The position numbers were made by a program, and so were the translations under genes. From assembly GCA_028293365.1 (NCBI GenBank), contig JAQGOX010000923.1, positions 1 through 23,833 on the forward strand: a stretch of 23,833 nucleotides of DNA, written 5' to 3'. This DNA comes from Verrucomicrobiales bacterium. Lineage in GTDB: Bacteria; Verrucomicrobiota; Verrucomicrobiia; Limisphaerales; SXQI01. The notes under the pieces were generated by a model that searched no databases, was not told where the DNA came from, and saw nothing but the letters and a program-made list of their open reading frames with translations. Of this stretch, positions 6,831 through 16,420 are shown piece after piece (position 1 is the first letter of the stretch; each line of letters opens with the position of its first letter).

Positions 6831-9800
6831 GTGAAACCAACCCTGAACCGGATCGCCTTCTCAATTGCTCGCCCGATACGCACCGGCAGTTTTGCAACCC
6901 TGGCGCTGCTCCTGTTAAGCACGCCGTTCGTTGGCGCCGTGAGCTCCGCGCCGACCGTGGCCACCGGCGTAGCGCAAATCGATATCACTCCGGACTATCC
7001 TATCAGGCTGAGCGGTTTTGGATTTCGACGAATGGAATCGGAAGGTGTCACTGCACGAATCTGGGCAAAGGCATTTGCATTTACCGATCCAAAAGAAGGG
7101 CCGGCGATTTTAATAACGACCGACAACCTCTGTGTCCCGGATAGTATCACCCAGGAGATTGGTCACAGACTCGCAGCGAAAGCAGGGGTTAAGATCGAGC
7201 GGTTAACGATCACGTCCACACACACGCACACAGCGCCAATGTTAACGGGCGTTTGTCCTACACTCTTTGGTGTTCCCATTCCGTCCGAGCATCAGGCGCA
7301 CATCGATGGTTACACCAAAGAATTCACGGACAAGCTGGAGGAAGTCGCGCTTGCGGCACTTAAAGACGTCAAGCCCGCGCGTCTTTCGTGGGGAACGGGC
7401 ACAGTTGGATTTTCCATTAACCGCCGGACGAAAGGCGGACCGATCGATCACGACTTGCCGGTGCTGGTGGTTCGAGATCTTGAGGGCAAAGTGCGTGCGG
7501 TCTATTTCAGCTATGCCTGCCATTGCGTCACTCTATCAAACAATAAAATCAGCGGTGACTGGTCGGGATATGCCAAGGAGGCGATTCAGCAACAATATCC
7601 AGGAGCCATCGCCATGGCATCGGTCGGATGTGGGGCAGATTCCAACCCGGCTGCCCGGGCCGATGGAGATAGTGCTAACGCTGCCGTGGATCAGGGGCAA
7701 CAAATCGCAGATGAATTAAAGCGGCTACTCGCGGGAACTTTGCCAACCATCACGACCCCGCCAACCATGCAGTACTCCCGTCTTGACCTTCCATTAGACA
7801 CGCCTCGAACTCGTTCCGAATGGGAGGAACGCGCGAAGCGAACGGATGCGATAGGGTATCATGCGAAGGTCAATATGGATCGCCTGGATCGCGGCATCGC
7901 ACTTCCTTCCAAACTCAACTATCCGATCCAGACGTGGTTGTTTGGAGATGTCCTGGCGATGGTTTTTCTTCCGGGAGAAACCGTTGTTGATTATTCGCTT
8001 CGCTTGAAAGAGCAATTCGATCATAGCCGTCTTTGGGTCAACGGTTACGCGAACGACGCGCGGTGCTATATCCCGAGTGAACGCGTTCTCAAAGAAGGGG
8101 GGTATGAAGGCGGAGATGCGATGATTTATTATGATATTCCCCAGCGTTTCGCGCCCGGTCTTGAGCAGAAGATTATCGATACGGTTACGAAACAGATTCC
8201 CCCGTCATTCGCCGCCCCCAAAGGCACAGAAGGCAGCCGACCCCTATCTGCTTCAGAATCACTCGGGGCGTTGCGTGTCAAAACAGGACTGACAGTCGAG
8301 CTGGTCGCTTCCGAGCCGCTCATTGAGGATCCGGTGGCGATCGATTGGGGCGCGGATGGAAAACTTTGGGTCTGCGAAATGAATGATTATCCAACGGGTT
8401 TGGATGAGAATTGGCAACCCGGAGGCCGCATTAAATTCCTCGAGGATACCGATGGTGACGGTCGCTACGATAAGACGACCGTTTTTCTTGAAAAACTACC
8501 ATTCCCAACTGGATTAATGGCGTGGGGCCGGGGTGTTTATATTTGCGCGGCACCTGACATTCTTTACGCCGAAGATACGGATGGCGATGGGAAGGCCGAC
8601 AAAATCGAGAAGGTTTTCACCGGTTTCCCGACGGAGAATTATCAGGCCCGGGTCAACAGTTTGAGCCTTGGATTGGACAACTGGATTTACGGGGCCAACG
8701 GTTTGCTGGGTGGAACCATTCGGCCTGGCGCGGGACGGACGGGCGCTCGTGAAGTAGACATTCGTAATCACGACTTTCGCTTTCACCCCAATACCCGCGC
8801 CTTCGAAATGGTGAGCGGTCTGACCCAGCAAGGCCGGGTACGCGATGATTGGGGGAACTGGTTTGGGTGTAACAACAGCCAGTTACTGTTGAATTACCCC
8901 GTTCCAGAATGGTATTTGCTGCGCAATCCGAATGTGCCGATGTCCGAGTCGAGCAGATATGTCCCTGCTGATCCGAATTCTACGCAGTTGTACCCAGTCA
9001 GCCGGTTGCTCGCGCGCTTCAATGATCCCGGAAGCGCGAATCACGTTACGTCAGGCTGCGGCCTCGGGATTTATCGTGACACACTTCTAGGAAACGAATT
9101 TTATGGAAATGCGTTTACCTGTGAACCGGTCCATAACCTGGTGCATCGGGAAGTATTGAGGGCCGATGGAATAACGTTCACCAGCCACCGAGCCGCTGAT
9201 GAGCAAAATTCGGAGTTTCTCGCTTCTACGGATAATTGGTTTCGTCCGGTTCAGGTTCGCACCGGTCCAGACGGAGCACTTTATGTGGTCGATATGTATC
9301 GATTCGTCATCGAACATCCGCGCTGGATACCCGCGGAGCGCCTGGCGAAAATCGACGTTCGAGCTGGAGCCGATAAAGGGCGCATATACCGGGTTCGAAA
9401 CAGCAATGAAAAACTACGACCGATTCGGGATTTAACAAAACTGAGTGCCGTTGAACTCGCTTCCACGTTGGATACGCCGAACGGTGTGGAACGGGATCGA
9501 ATCCACACGGAATTGCTCTTTCGTCACGATGGCAAAACCGCCGGCAGACTCCGTTCGATCGCACAAAACGCTGGTTTGCCGCAAGTACGGGTCCAGGCTT
9601 TATCGGCGCTGGAGGCCGCAGGGGGCGTGGATGCCGACATCCTCCAAGCAGCGTTGGGCGACGCTGATCCGAATGTTCGACGAGAGGCGATTCAGTTTTG
9701 CGAACCATTTCTCACGAAGAAATCTTCCTACGCGTCGTTATTGGATCCGCTCTTAAAACTTAAAGAGGACCCTGCTCCAGCCGTCCGTTGTCAGCTTGCC

Positions 9801-11522
9801 TTCACCCTCGGAAATTCCAATGACCGAAGGGCGGGAGAGACGCTCGGTCAAATGGCCCGAACACATCCCGAAGATGCTCAATTGCGAATCGCGATCCTTA
9901 GTTCCGCCAGTCCACACATTGCTGAAATCCTGAATGCGGTCATGAGTCGCGATGAAACGGCGCCGGAGCGCGCACTGTGGATTGCCCCTTTGATCGCGAC
10001 CGCCGTCGGAACACACGAAAAATCCGCAGTGGTTCGAGCACTTGCCGCGGTTCTGCCCAGGGAAAACGGAATAGTTACAAGTTCGCAATACGGAGCCCTC
10101 GCTGGGCTATTCGATTCACTCGATCGCAATCAGCTCAAGTTATCGGATTATGTTTCGGTGGAGACGCAGAGGCCACTCGACCAGATCATGGACTCCGCTC
10201 GACAAGTAGCTGCGAATTCTTCGGCAGCGGAAGAAGTGCGAAAAGCGGCTCTGCAACTGGTGGGCCGAAATGGACTTCAGGCTGCAGATTTGAATTTACT
10301 AAGCGACCTTGCAAGCGGCCACTCTTCGAACTCATTGCGGGCCAGTGCGCTCAGTGCACTAAGGCGGCAACGATCACCGGAGGTTTCAAAAGCGTTACTG
10401 GTGAAATGGCCCCAGACCTCACCGGCAGCCAGAAACTCGATTCTTAACCTCTTGCTCGATCGTGATGAATGGACCCGCGCCTTGCTTGAAGCGGTAAAAG
10501 ATGGGCGCGTGCAGGCCCGCGAAATTTCACTTTCAGATCGTCAGCGACTTGCCCAGAGCCAGAACGCCGATCTTCGCAAACTCGCCTCCCAAACTCTTTT
10601 GGAAACCGAGGCGACCAGTCGCCTCGAAGTGCTCACGCGGTTCCAGGTCGCGCTATCCCTTTCAGGCCGTCCTCAAAATGGCTCCGAACTTTTTGCGAAG
10701 AATTGCGCGCCCTGCCATCTGCTCCGTGGAATCGGCCATGACGTTGGGCCGGATCTCGCACCCCTGGCGAACAAAGACGGGGCTTATTTCCTGAAAAACA
10801 TTCTCGATCCGAATGCCGCCATTGAGCCGCGATTTGTAAGTTACCAAATCGAATTAAAGGATGATCGTTCGCTGTCCGGCGTGATCAAAGGAGAGAGCGC
10901 AACGAGTTTAACGGTTGCATCAGCCAATGGGGTTAGCGAAACCGTATTGCGAAAAGATATCTCGAACATTCGAGCCTTAAGCCTTTCTTTAATGCCCGAA
11001 GGCCTGGAGCAAACGATGGATTTTCAGCAGATGGCCGACCTCCTTTCGTTTCTCAGGAGTGGCTCGGTGCCCAAGGTGCTCGCCGGAAATCATCCTGAAC
11101 TGATTGTCGCCGCTCCGAATGGGTCGATGCTTTTACCGGCGGCTAAAGCTGAGATTTATGGTGGAGAAATAACATTCGAATCGGAGTTCCAGAATCTTGG
11201 CATGTGGCACGGCCAGGATGATTACGCAGCCTGGAACGCGCGCACTGAGAAAGACGCCATGCTGGAGATTTACATCGACTATGCCTGTGCGAGTTCTGCG
11301 GTGGGGAATTCGATCGTTGTCACAGTCGGCTCGCAGTCACTTAAAGTGCCTGTTATAAATACAGGGAGTGACTGGAGCGAGTATAAACGAGTTAAGATTG
11401 GTGAACTGAAGTTAAAAGCTGGGCAACATCGAGTAACCATTTCTTCGGATGGACCGATCCATAACGCATTACTTGATCTTCGGAGCCTGGCATTCACACC
11501 TTCAAGCTCGAAACCGAATTGA
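6831..11522 (+). CDS. Giant exported fusion: ceramidase-like, PVC dehydrogenase, HEAT, cytochrome c, beta-sandwich
   Basis: A protein of about 1563 residues with no close functional model that I know. I chose GTG 6831 because it starts a signal peptide (basic residues, then ATLALLLLSTPFVGAVSSA); the frame is open back to TTG 6753, which would lie inside the inverted repeat. Domains: ceramidase-like, about 41-460, with HTHTAP (131-136), ACHC (His231) and GADSNP (268-273), matching the metal-binding layout of the neutral ceramidase family; PVC membrane-bound dehydrogenase (TIGR02604 type), about 480-860, starting LRVKTGLTVELVASEPLIEDP, with Asp-rich loops DTDGDG near 539 and 582; HEAT-like helices, about 870-1260; a haem domain (TIGR02603 type) with CAPCH at 1292-1296 and a likely Met ligand in SLMPEG; a carbohydrate-binding-like beta-sandwich, about 1430-1555. 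It probably works outside the inner membrane, hydrolysing an amide or ester and passing electrons to the haem. Substrate unknown. Confidence 0.85.
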   Translation: MKPTLNRIAFSIARPIRTGSFATLALLLLSTPFVGAVSSAPTVATGVAQIDITPDYPIRLSGFGFRRMESEGVTARIWAKAFAFTDPKEGPAILITTDNLCVPDSITQEIGHRLAAKAGVKIERLTITSTHTHTAPMLTGVCPTLFGVPIPSEHQAHIDGYTKEFTDKLEEVALAALKDVKPARLSWGTGTVGFSINRRTKGGPIDHDLPVLVVRDLEGKVRAVYFSYACHCVTLSNNKISGDWSGYAKEAIQQQYPGAIAMASVGCGADSNPAARADGDSANAAVDQGQQIADELKRLLAGTLPTITTPPTMQYSRLDLPLDTPRTRSEWEERAKRTDAIGYHAKVNMDRLDRGIALPSKLNYPIQTWLFGDVLAMVFLPGETVVDYSLRLKEQFDHSRLWVNGYANDARCYIPSERVLKEGGYEGGDAMIYYDIPQRFAPGLEQKIIDTVTKQIPPSFAAPKGTEGSRPLSASESLGALRVKTGLTVELVASEPLIEDPVAIDWGADGKLWVCEMNDYPTGLDENWQPGGRIKFLEDTDGDGRYDKTTVFLEKLPFPTGLMAWGRGVYICAAPDILYAEDTDGDGKADKIEKVFTGFPTENYQARVNSLSLGLDNWIYGANGLLGGTIRPGAGRTGAREVDIRNHDFRFHPNTRAFEMVSGLTQQGRVRDDWGNWFGCNNSQLLLNYPVPEWYLLRNPNVPMSESSRYVPADPNSTQLYPVSRLLARFNDPGSANHVTSGCGLGIYRDTLLGNEFYGNAFTCEPVHNLVHREVLRADGITFTSHRAADEQNSEFLASTDNWFRPVQVRTGPDGALYVVDMYRFVIEHPRWIPAERLAKIDVRAGADKGRIYRVRNSNEKLRPIRDLTKLSAVELASTLDTPNGVERDRIHTELLFRHDGKTAGRLRSIAQNAGLPQVRVQALSALEAAGGVDADILQAALGDADPNVRREAIQFCEPFLTKKSSYASLLDPLLKLKEDPAPAVRCQLAFTLGNSNDRRAGETLGQMARTHPEDAQLRIAILSSASPHIAEILNAVMSRDETAPERALWIAPLIATAVGTHEKSAVVRALAAVLPRENGIVTSSQYGALAGLFDSLDRNQLKLSDYVSVETQRPLDQIMDSARQVAANSSAAEEVRKAALQLVGRNGLQAADLNLLSDLASGHSSNSLRASALSALRRQRSPEVSKALLVKWPQTSPAARNSILNLLLDRDEWTRALLEAVKDGRVQAREISLSDRQRLAQSQNADLRKLASQTLLETEATSRLEVLTRFQVALSLSGRPQNGSELFAKNCAPCHLLRGIGHDVGPDLAPLANKDGAYFLKNILDPNAAIEPRFVSYQIELKDDRSLSGVIKGESATSLTVASANGVSETVLRKDISNIRALSLSLMPEGLEQTMDFQQMADLLSFLRSGSVPKVLAGNHPELIVAAPNGSMLLPAAKAEIYGGEITFESEFQNLGMWHGQDDYAAWNARTEKDAMLEIYIDYACASSAVGNSIVVTVGSQSLKVPVINTGSDWSEYKRVKIGELKLKAGQHRVTISSDGPIHNALLDLRSLAFTPSSSKPN

Positions 11523-11591
11523 CCAAATAGCATCTGTCAAAGTCTCCTGATCTCACTAAATAAAGATTCAAAAGGGACGCGCAAAGGGAGT

Positions 11592-12230
11592 TTACGGTGA
11601 AAGCCTATCAACTTTCCAATTGCCAGCGTTCCGCTCGTAACGAAAACGATCATGCAAACGACTCGGCCGGCCTTGCCAGAATTCGAGGGCTATCGGATTG
11701 AGAACAAAGCCGCCCCAGTATGGTGGAAGCGGAACTTCCGAAGGATACTTGCGCTGTATCTCAATTAATTTTTGTTCGAGCCACTCCCGGCCGGGAATAA
11801 CTTCAGTTTGTTTTGATACCCAGGTGGAATGTCGGCTACCCAGCGGGCGAATTTTAAAATACGCATCGGATTCCTCGACTCCGAGACGTGAACAGCTTCC
11901 ACGAATACAGACCTGCCGCTCCAGGTCAGGCCAGAAGAATGTCAGAGCCGCTTTTGGATTCGCTGCGAGCTCGCGACCTTTGCGGCTCTCGTAATTGGTA
12001 AAAAAACTGAAGCCACGCTCGTCGACGCCTTTCAACAACACGATACGGGAAGATGGCTGCCCGTACGCATCAACAGTTGCGAGCGTCATCGCATTTGCTT
12101 CCGGAACTCCGGCAGAAACTGCTTTTTCAAACCAGCTTCTGAATTGCGTCATTGGGTCGGGATGCAGATCGCTCCGGCGCAAACCGGCCAGCATGTATTC
12201 CTTGCGAAGTTCGGCAATGGGTTCGGACAT
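11592..12230 (-). CDS. pdxH: Pyridoxamine 5'-phosphate oxidase
   Basis: A 212-residue cytoplasmic FMN enzyme that oxidises pyridoxamine or pyridoxine 5'-phosphate to PLP. Along the chain: LRKEYMLAGLRRSDLHPDP, as in the E. coli N-terminus; RIVLLKG and TNYESRKGREL for FMN; FFWPDLERQV; VSKQTEV; PPYWGGF; and RLHDRF near the C-terminus, the substrate-binding Arg/His motif. Length is typical. I chose ATG 12230 over TTG 12236. The ATG lies two bases after the fkp stop, so translation is probably coupled to fkp and this is the last gene of the trxB operon. The gene may supply PLP to enzymes such as BioF and BioA, but that link is only general metabolism. Confidence 0.96.
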   Translation of the reverse strand: MSEPIAELRKEYMLAGLRRSDLHPDPMTQFRSWFEKAVSAGVPEANAMTLATVDAYGQPSSRIVLLKGVDERGFSFFTNYESRKGRELAANPKAALTFFWPDLERQVCIRGSCSRLGVEESDAYFKIRPLGSRHSTWVSKQTEVIPGREWLEQKLIEIQRKYPSEVPLPPYWGGFVLNPIALEFWQGRPSRLHDRFRYERNAGNWKVDRLSP

Positions 12231-12232
12231 AA

Positions 12233-15148
12233 TCAACTTCGGGTTAATTGCAGACCGGTCTCAGATAAACTGAGATTCACAAAGCGGGCTCGTTCGTTCG
12301 GAGGGCGTGCGCTTAATTCTTTTCGAATGCGCGTTGCGGCTGCCTCATCTTTTGCAAATAAAAGCAGATAACCGCCACCCCCGGCGCCAAGCAGCTTCGT
12401 TGCAGCGAGATAATCCTGAACCCGTGCAATGATGGCCTGAACAGATTCAGGATTGGTTCCAGAATCAAGACGCTGATTCAAGTCCCAGCTTCGTCGTACC
12501 GCCTCGACAAGACCCTCGTATTCGGAAGTTTGTATTGCGTTAAATGCAAAGCGAGCATTTTGTCCGATCTCATCGACAATGCGGAGATGATCTGTTGAGT
12601 TGAGAAAAATCCCACGCACGATCTCGTGGAGGATGTCTTTGGCGAGCCGGGTCACTCCGGTATAATAGAGCAGGATCGATTTGTTAGCGTGATCTGCATC
12701 GAACATGTGTTCAGGACACCAGCGCAAAGTCGGCTTTTGTTCAAATCCAGCATTGGTTTCGAGCAGCTTGATCCCGCGAAAAAGCCCGCCGGCCTGGTCC
12801 TGCCAGCCGCCGCCGGTGGTCAAAAGTTGTTCCACCGCCAGAGTGCGCTTAAACAAAACGTTTCGATCCCATTTGAGATCGCAAACTTCGCCGAGTGTTC
12901 CAAGCATGGTCGCCGCCAGAATGCTGCTGGTTCCGAGACCGGAACCTTTGGGAACGGCGGACAACATCGATAACTCAAGACCCCCACCGAATTCCAACAA
13001 TTGCTCGCGCAAGGTCTTGAAACCGCCGCGCGCGTTGAAGCGAGGTAGAAATCCGGCCAGTGCCAGCGACGCCTTTGCGAGAGCAAATTCGCTGCCGGGC
13101 GTGGCAAACTGATCCAGTTCTTCGTACGTTCGCACTCGTTCTTCTGTTCCGAGGTCGATGGAACGAAGCACAAACTCCGGTCGCACCGAGCGTTTTGCGA
13201 AAACCTGAATGGGCGGTTGCCCATTTAGATCGGTGGCTAGATTTAAAACGCTCCCGCCGTGTTCGAGGCAGTAGGGCGGGGTATCGGTCCAACCTCCCGC
13301 GATATCGAGACGAACCGGGCTTCGTCCCCAAACGATCTGGTCTTCCAAAATATTGCAGCGCGGTTCGACTGGAGAAACCTGGCTTTCACGGACAATAATA
13401 TCGCGCAACTGAGCGAAAGCTTTCTCCTCGTGCTTTTCCCAACCGGCTTGACGCCTATCTCGCAAAACCGCCGCGCGAAACATCTCCGAACGGACGAGCA
13501 GCATCGGCTCCAGAGCCTCGTCTAAATCGTTCTCTTCATCGGAAAGCGCGAAGTCTGTGCTCGCAAAAAGCTTCGCTGTTGCCTCGAGATCGAGTTTGAA
13601 AAATACGCTCCACCGATAATTGCGAAGCATCGGCAAAAGACACAATTTTCGGAGTTCCTCACGCGATCGGTAAAGGCGTCCGAGGTTGGCTTCGGTTCCG
13701 ATCTCGTTCGCGGATAGGCGGCGCACCTTCAGCCAAAGATTTGAAAACTCAGAATTATGCGACGGTTTCGCTGAAACCAGCCATTCAAGAAATGCACCGT
13801 CGATCTGATCGAGTGTGAGGACCGGGAAAATGGGTGCGGATTGAATATCAGTCGTTGTATCGATCCCGATCTCCTCGCGGCTGATTGATCTTCCGAAAAA
13901 CCAATTGGGAGCGGGCCGGCCCAGCCACCGGGTGTTTGCATCGCTGGCGGGGCCGGAGAACAGATCGTTCATTCCGTAGGGCCGGATGCAGAAGTTGGAA
14001 TCGCCAATTGGAATAAAATCCAAACAAACTCCAGGCTCCAATTGCAATTTCCAACTGTTTGGCGGGATGCCAGTCAATACATGATCATGACTCAAATGCC
14101 AGGTGGCAGGAATATTACTGTTTTCGATCCAAAGCGTATGGTTCTCTTCCCGGCGCAGCGGAACTTCGACTTTGCAATTCTGCAGGAATTGATCGGGATG
14201 CCGCTTCGATCCCATCGAGCCCAATTTAGTTTCATCCAGTTCAATATTTTGCAGCGCTGAAACCGCCTCAATCATTTGCCGCGAAGTTCCCAAATGGTAA
14301 AACTCCGCTTTCGGCAATGGCACCACTGCCGAAGTCAAAGCGTTGATTTCGGAATCGGCAAATTGGGGAGCAGCGCCGAGGCCAAGGCCAAATTGGGAAT
14401 ACAATTCGTAATGCCTTGGAATTCCATCGGCAAATGCTTGTTTATTAACCAGCCACCCGCTCTTTTCCATCAGCACTCGAACGGCACGCGCACTTAAGAG
14501 CCACATTCCTGTATCAATCAGGCAAAGGTAATCCGAGCTGAGTTCCCGAATTCGTGTGGCACTTGGTTTCTGTAAAAAAAACGCCAATTGTGACGGAGAT
14601 TGTCGGTGACAAAAGAACACTCCGAAATCTTTTGCACGCTCGGGTGTTACCCACATTCCGAGACCAAGTACATCCACGCCAGGAAACTGCGGCAAATCCC
14701 GGCCGAAACGGAGTAGCACATCCCCGCTGGTGACCATCGCAGCGTAGCCCTCTCCGCCATGCGCAATCACACGGCGATACTCCGGGACCTGCAGGTCGAG
14801 CAATGTCTGATCCAATCGGTGTCCTAATGCCCAGCGGAAAGCCGGTAGAGGCATCAATAATTTTCCGACCGGCGCGTACGCGGGCAAACGGCGGCTTTGT
14901 CCGCCGCCGTGTATGAGCAGGCTTTGTGCATCGCCCAGCCAATCTTCAAAAGAGCGCCCTTCATTAGATTCGCGCCAGGCATCAGCCAATAAATGGGCGG
15001 TGCCGCCGCCCGACCCAAGCTTGCGTCCCGCTGGATCGCTCGAAGCAAACCATTCGGGCAAATGCCGATCTTCAAGCCGGGCGAATTGTCTTGCGATCGC
15101 CGGTGGCAGCGAGAGCAAGTGACGAATCGGTTTGGCAGATTGAGCCAT
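12233..15148 (-). CDS. fkp: Bifunctional L-fucokinase / L-fucose-1-phosphate guanylyltransferase
   Basis: A 971-residue enzyme that phosphorylates L-fucose and joins the product to GMP to give GDP-L-fucose, the salvage route described for Bacteroides Fkp (about 950 residues). The N-terminal half is the nucleotidyltransferase: GSGGGTAHLL (45-54), then IHGGGQSRRLPAYAPVGKLL (79-98) with the likely catalytic Arg and Lys. A beta-rich middle region follows. The C-terminal half is a GHMP kinase: GRSPVRLDIAGGWTDTPPY (about 608-626), the ATP loop PKGSGLGTSS (733-742), and GGGWQDQAGG (about 779-788). All motifs of both halves appear intact. It sits 4 nt after the rhodanese gene and 2 nt before pdxH. 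GDP-fucose would serve a fucosylated surface glycan or O-antigen; no glycosyltransferase is in the window. A related sugar such as D-arabinose may also be accepted. Confidence 0.94.
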   Translation of the reverse strand: MAQSAKPIRHLLSLPPAIARQFARLEDRHLPEWFASSDPAGRKLGSGGGTAHLLADAWRESNEGRSFEDWLGDAQSLLIHGGGQSRRLPAYAPVGKLLMPLPAFRWALGHRLDQTLLDLQVPEYRRVIAHGGEGYAAMVTSGDVLLRFGRDLPQFPGVDVLGLGMWVTPERAKDFGVFFCHRQSPSQLAFFLQKPSATRIRELSSDYLCLIDTGMWLLSARAVRVLMEKSGWLVNKQAFADGIPRHYELYSQFGLGLGAAPQFADSEINALTSAVVPLPKAEFYHLGTSRQMIEAVSALQNIELDETKLGSMGSKRHPDQFLQNCKVEVPLRREENHTLWIENSNIPATWHLSHDHVLTGIPPNSWKLQLEPGVCLDFIPIGDSNFCIRPYGMNDLFSGPASDANTRWLGRPAPNWFFGRSISREEIGIDTTTDIQSAPIFPVLTLDQIDGAFLEWLVSAKPSHNSEFSNLWLKVRRLSANEIGTEANLGRLYRSREELRKLCLLPMLRNYRWSVFFKLDLEATAKLFASTDFALSDEENDLDEALEPMLLVRSEMFRAAVLRDRRQAGWEKHEEKAFAQLRDIIVRESQVSPVEPRCNILEDQIVWGRSPVRLDIAGGWTDTPPYCLEHGGSVLNLATDLNGQPPIQVFAKRSVRPEFVLRSIDLGTEERVRTYEELDQFATPGSEFALAKASLALAGFLPRFNARGGFKTLREQLLEFGGGLELSMLSAVPKGSGLGTSSILAATMLGTLGEVCDLKWDRNVLFKRTLAVEQLLTTGGGWQDQAGGLFRGIKLLETNAGFEQKPTLRWCPEHMFDADHANKSILLYYTGVTRLAKDILHEIVRGIFLNSTDHLRIVDEIGQNARFAFNAIQTSEYEGLVEAVRRSWDLNQRLDSGTNPESVQAIIARVQDYLAATKLLGAGGGGYLLLFAKDEAAATRIRKELSARPPNERARFVNLSLSETGLQLTRS

Positions 15149-15152
15149 CGTG

Positions 15153-15479
15153 TTAATACCTTGGAACTGAGCGGTCCACTTCGCGACTCCATGCGTCGAT
15201 ACCGCCGCTAAGATTGCTTAGGTTCGAAAATCCAGCACTAGCCAGTTGCGCAATGGCATGGAGACTGCGAATTCCATGATGGCAATAAACTACAATTTCC
15301 GAATTACGCCAGGACTCCAATTCTTCGAACCGATTTTGAAATTCCGATAACGGAATCAGTTTCGAATTGGGCAAGGCGGCGAAATTGTGTTCTTCAACCT
15401 CACGAACGTCCAGGAGCAGCGGCAATGGTTCAATGCGGAGCCGTTCCGCGAGGGCTTTTGGGCTGATTTGGGATTCCAT
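15153..15479 (-). CDS. Single-domain rhodanese
   Basis: A 108-residue single rhodanese domain with no signal peptide, so probably cytoplasmic. LLLDVREVEEHNFAALPNSKLIPLSEF (about 21-47) is the standard N-terminal pattern. The active-site loop is CHHGIRS (66-72) with nucleophile Cys66, and GGIDAW (92-97) is the usual C-terminal motif. Single-domain rhodaneses carry sulfane sulfur as a Cys persulfide. ATG 15479 is the start, 11 nt after trxB, and the stop is 4 nt before fkp. Its position next to thioredoxin reductase fits a role in persulfide or thiol chemistry, since thioredoxin can reduce rhodanese persulfides. The actual acceptor is unknown. Confidence 0.93.
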   Translation of the reverse strand: MESQISPKALAERLRIEPLPLLLDVREVEEHNFAALPNSKLIPLSEFQNRFEELESWRNSEIVVYCHHGIRSLHAIAQLASAGFSNLSNLSGGIDAWSREVDRSVPRY

Positions 15480-15490
15480 TGCCTCGCATC

Positions 15491-16420
15491 CTACTCCAAA
15501 CGCGCCGCAAGGTAACGCTCGGCCTCAATTGCGGCGGCGCAGCCCATGCCCGCCGCCGTGACTGCCTGGCGATAAATCGCGTCCGCGCAATCACCGGCTA
15601 CAAAAATTCCTTCAACGTTCGTGGCCGCACCGCGCGTTGGTATAATATATCCTGCTTCATCCATATCGATGAGTCCTTTGAACAATTGTGTGTTCGGTAA
15701 ATGCCCGATCGCCACGAAAAGCCCGGCACAATCAATCAAACTTTCTGTGCCAGTTTTGAGGTTTTTCACCCGAACCGCTGTCACCTTATCCTGTTTGACG
15801 TCGAGCACTTCGGTAACTGCCGAATCCCAGATCGGTTTGATTTTATCGTGCGCCAGGGTGCGTTCCGCCATGACTTTTGAAGCGCGCAAGCTGTCACGCC
15901 TGTGAATCAGGTAAACGATCGAAGCAAATCGAGTCAAATAGGTCGCCTCTTCGCAGGCGGAATCGCCCCCACCGACCACGACGAGTGGTTGATTGCGAAA
16001 CATCGGAAGTGCGCCGTCGCAAGTCGCGCAATAAGTGACCCCTTTCTTCTCCAGCAAATGTTCACTTTCCAGGCCGAGATGGCGATGTCCCGCCCCACTG
16101 GCAATAATAATCGTCTCCGCTTCAATCGGTTCGCCATCCACCGTGAGGACGAACGGCTGGCGCGTAGCATCGATGGCCTCAACGCAGCCAAATTTAATTT
16201 GGGCGCCGAAGCGTTCGGCCTGCTTTTGCATCCTCACCATTAATTCGTAGCCATCGATGCCCTCGGGGAAACCAGGGAAATTCTCCACGATGCTCGTTGT
16301 AGTCAGCAATCCGCCCGGCATGCAGCCAGTCAATACGACAGGTTTCAAGTTGGCGCGCGCCGTATAAAGCGCGGCAGTGAGTCCGGCACAGCCGGTGCCA
16401 ATAATAACCACTTTTTCCAT
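15491..16420 (-). CDS. trxB: Thioredoxin reductase
   Basis: A 309-residue low-molecular-weight NADPH-thioredoxin reductase. Seen in order: FAD motif GTGCAG (8-13); GGLLTTTSIVENFPGFPEG (36-54); the redox pair CATC (Cys131, Cys134); the NADPH motif GGGDSA (150-155) followed by HRRDSLRAS (173-181); and the C-terminal FAD motif GDCAD with AVTAAGMGCAAA. The length matches E. coli TrxB. It is the first gene of the minus-strand run trxB - rhodanese - fkp - pdxH. The likely partner is the TrxC at 2281-2733 or a thioredoxin elsewhere. No Shine-Dalgarno is evident before ATG 16420. Confidence 0.96.
   Translation of the reverse strand: MEKVVIIGTGCAGLTAALYTARANLKPVVLTGCMPGGLLTTTSIVENFPGFPEGIDGYELMVRMQKQAERFGAQIKFGCVEAIDATRQPFVLTVDGEPIEAETIIIASGAGHRHLGLESEHLLEKKGVTYCATCDGALPMFRNQPLVVVGGGDSACEEATYLTRFASIVYLIHRRDSLRASKVMAERTLAHDKIKPIWDSAVTEVLDVKQDKVTAVRVKNLKTGTESLIDCAGLFVAIGHLPNTQLFKGLIDMDEAGYIIPTRGAATNVEGIFVAGDCADAIYRQAVTAAGMGCAAAIEAERYLAARLE

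Noticed and set aside
9307..9708. Long minus-strand open frame inside the giant gene (133 codons)
   Set aside because: It lies wholly opposite a well-supported coding domain, has no start signal and no recognisable motif; typical antisense shadow.
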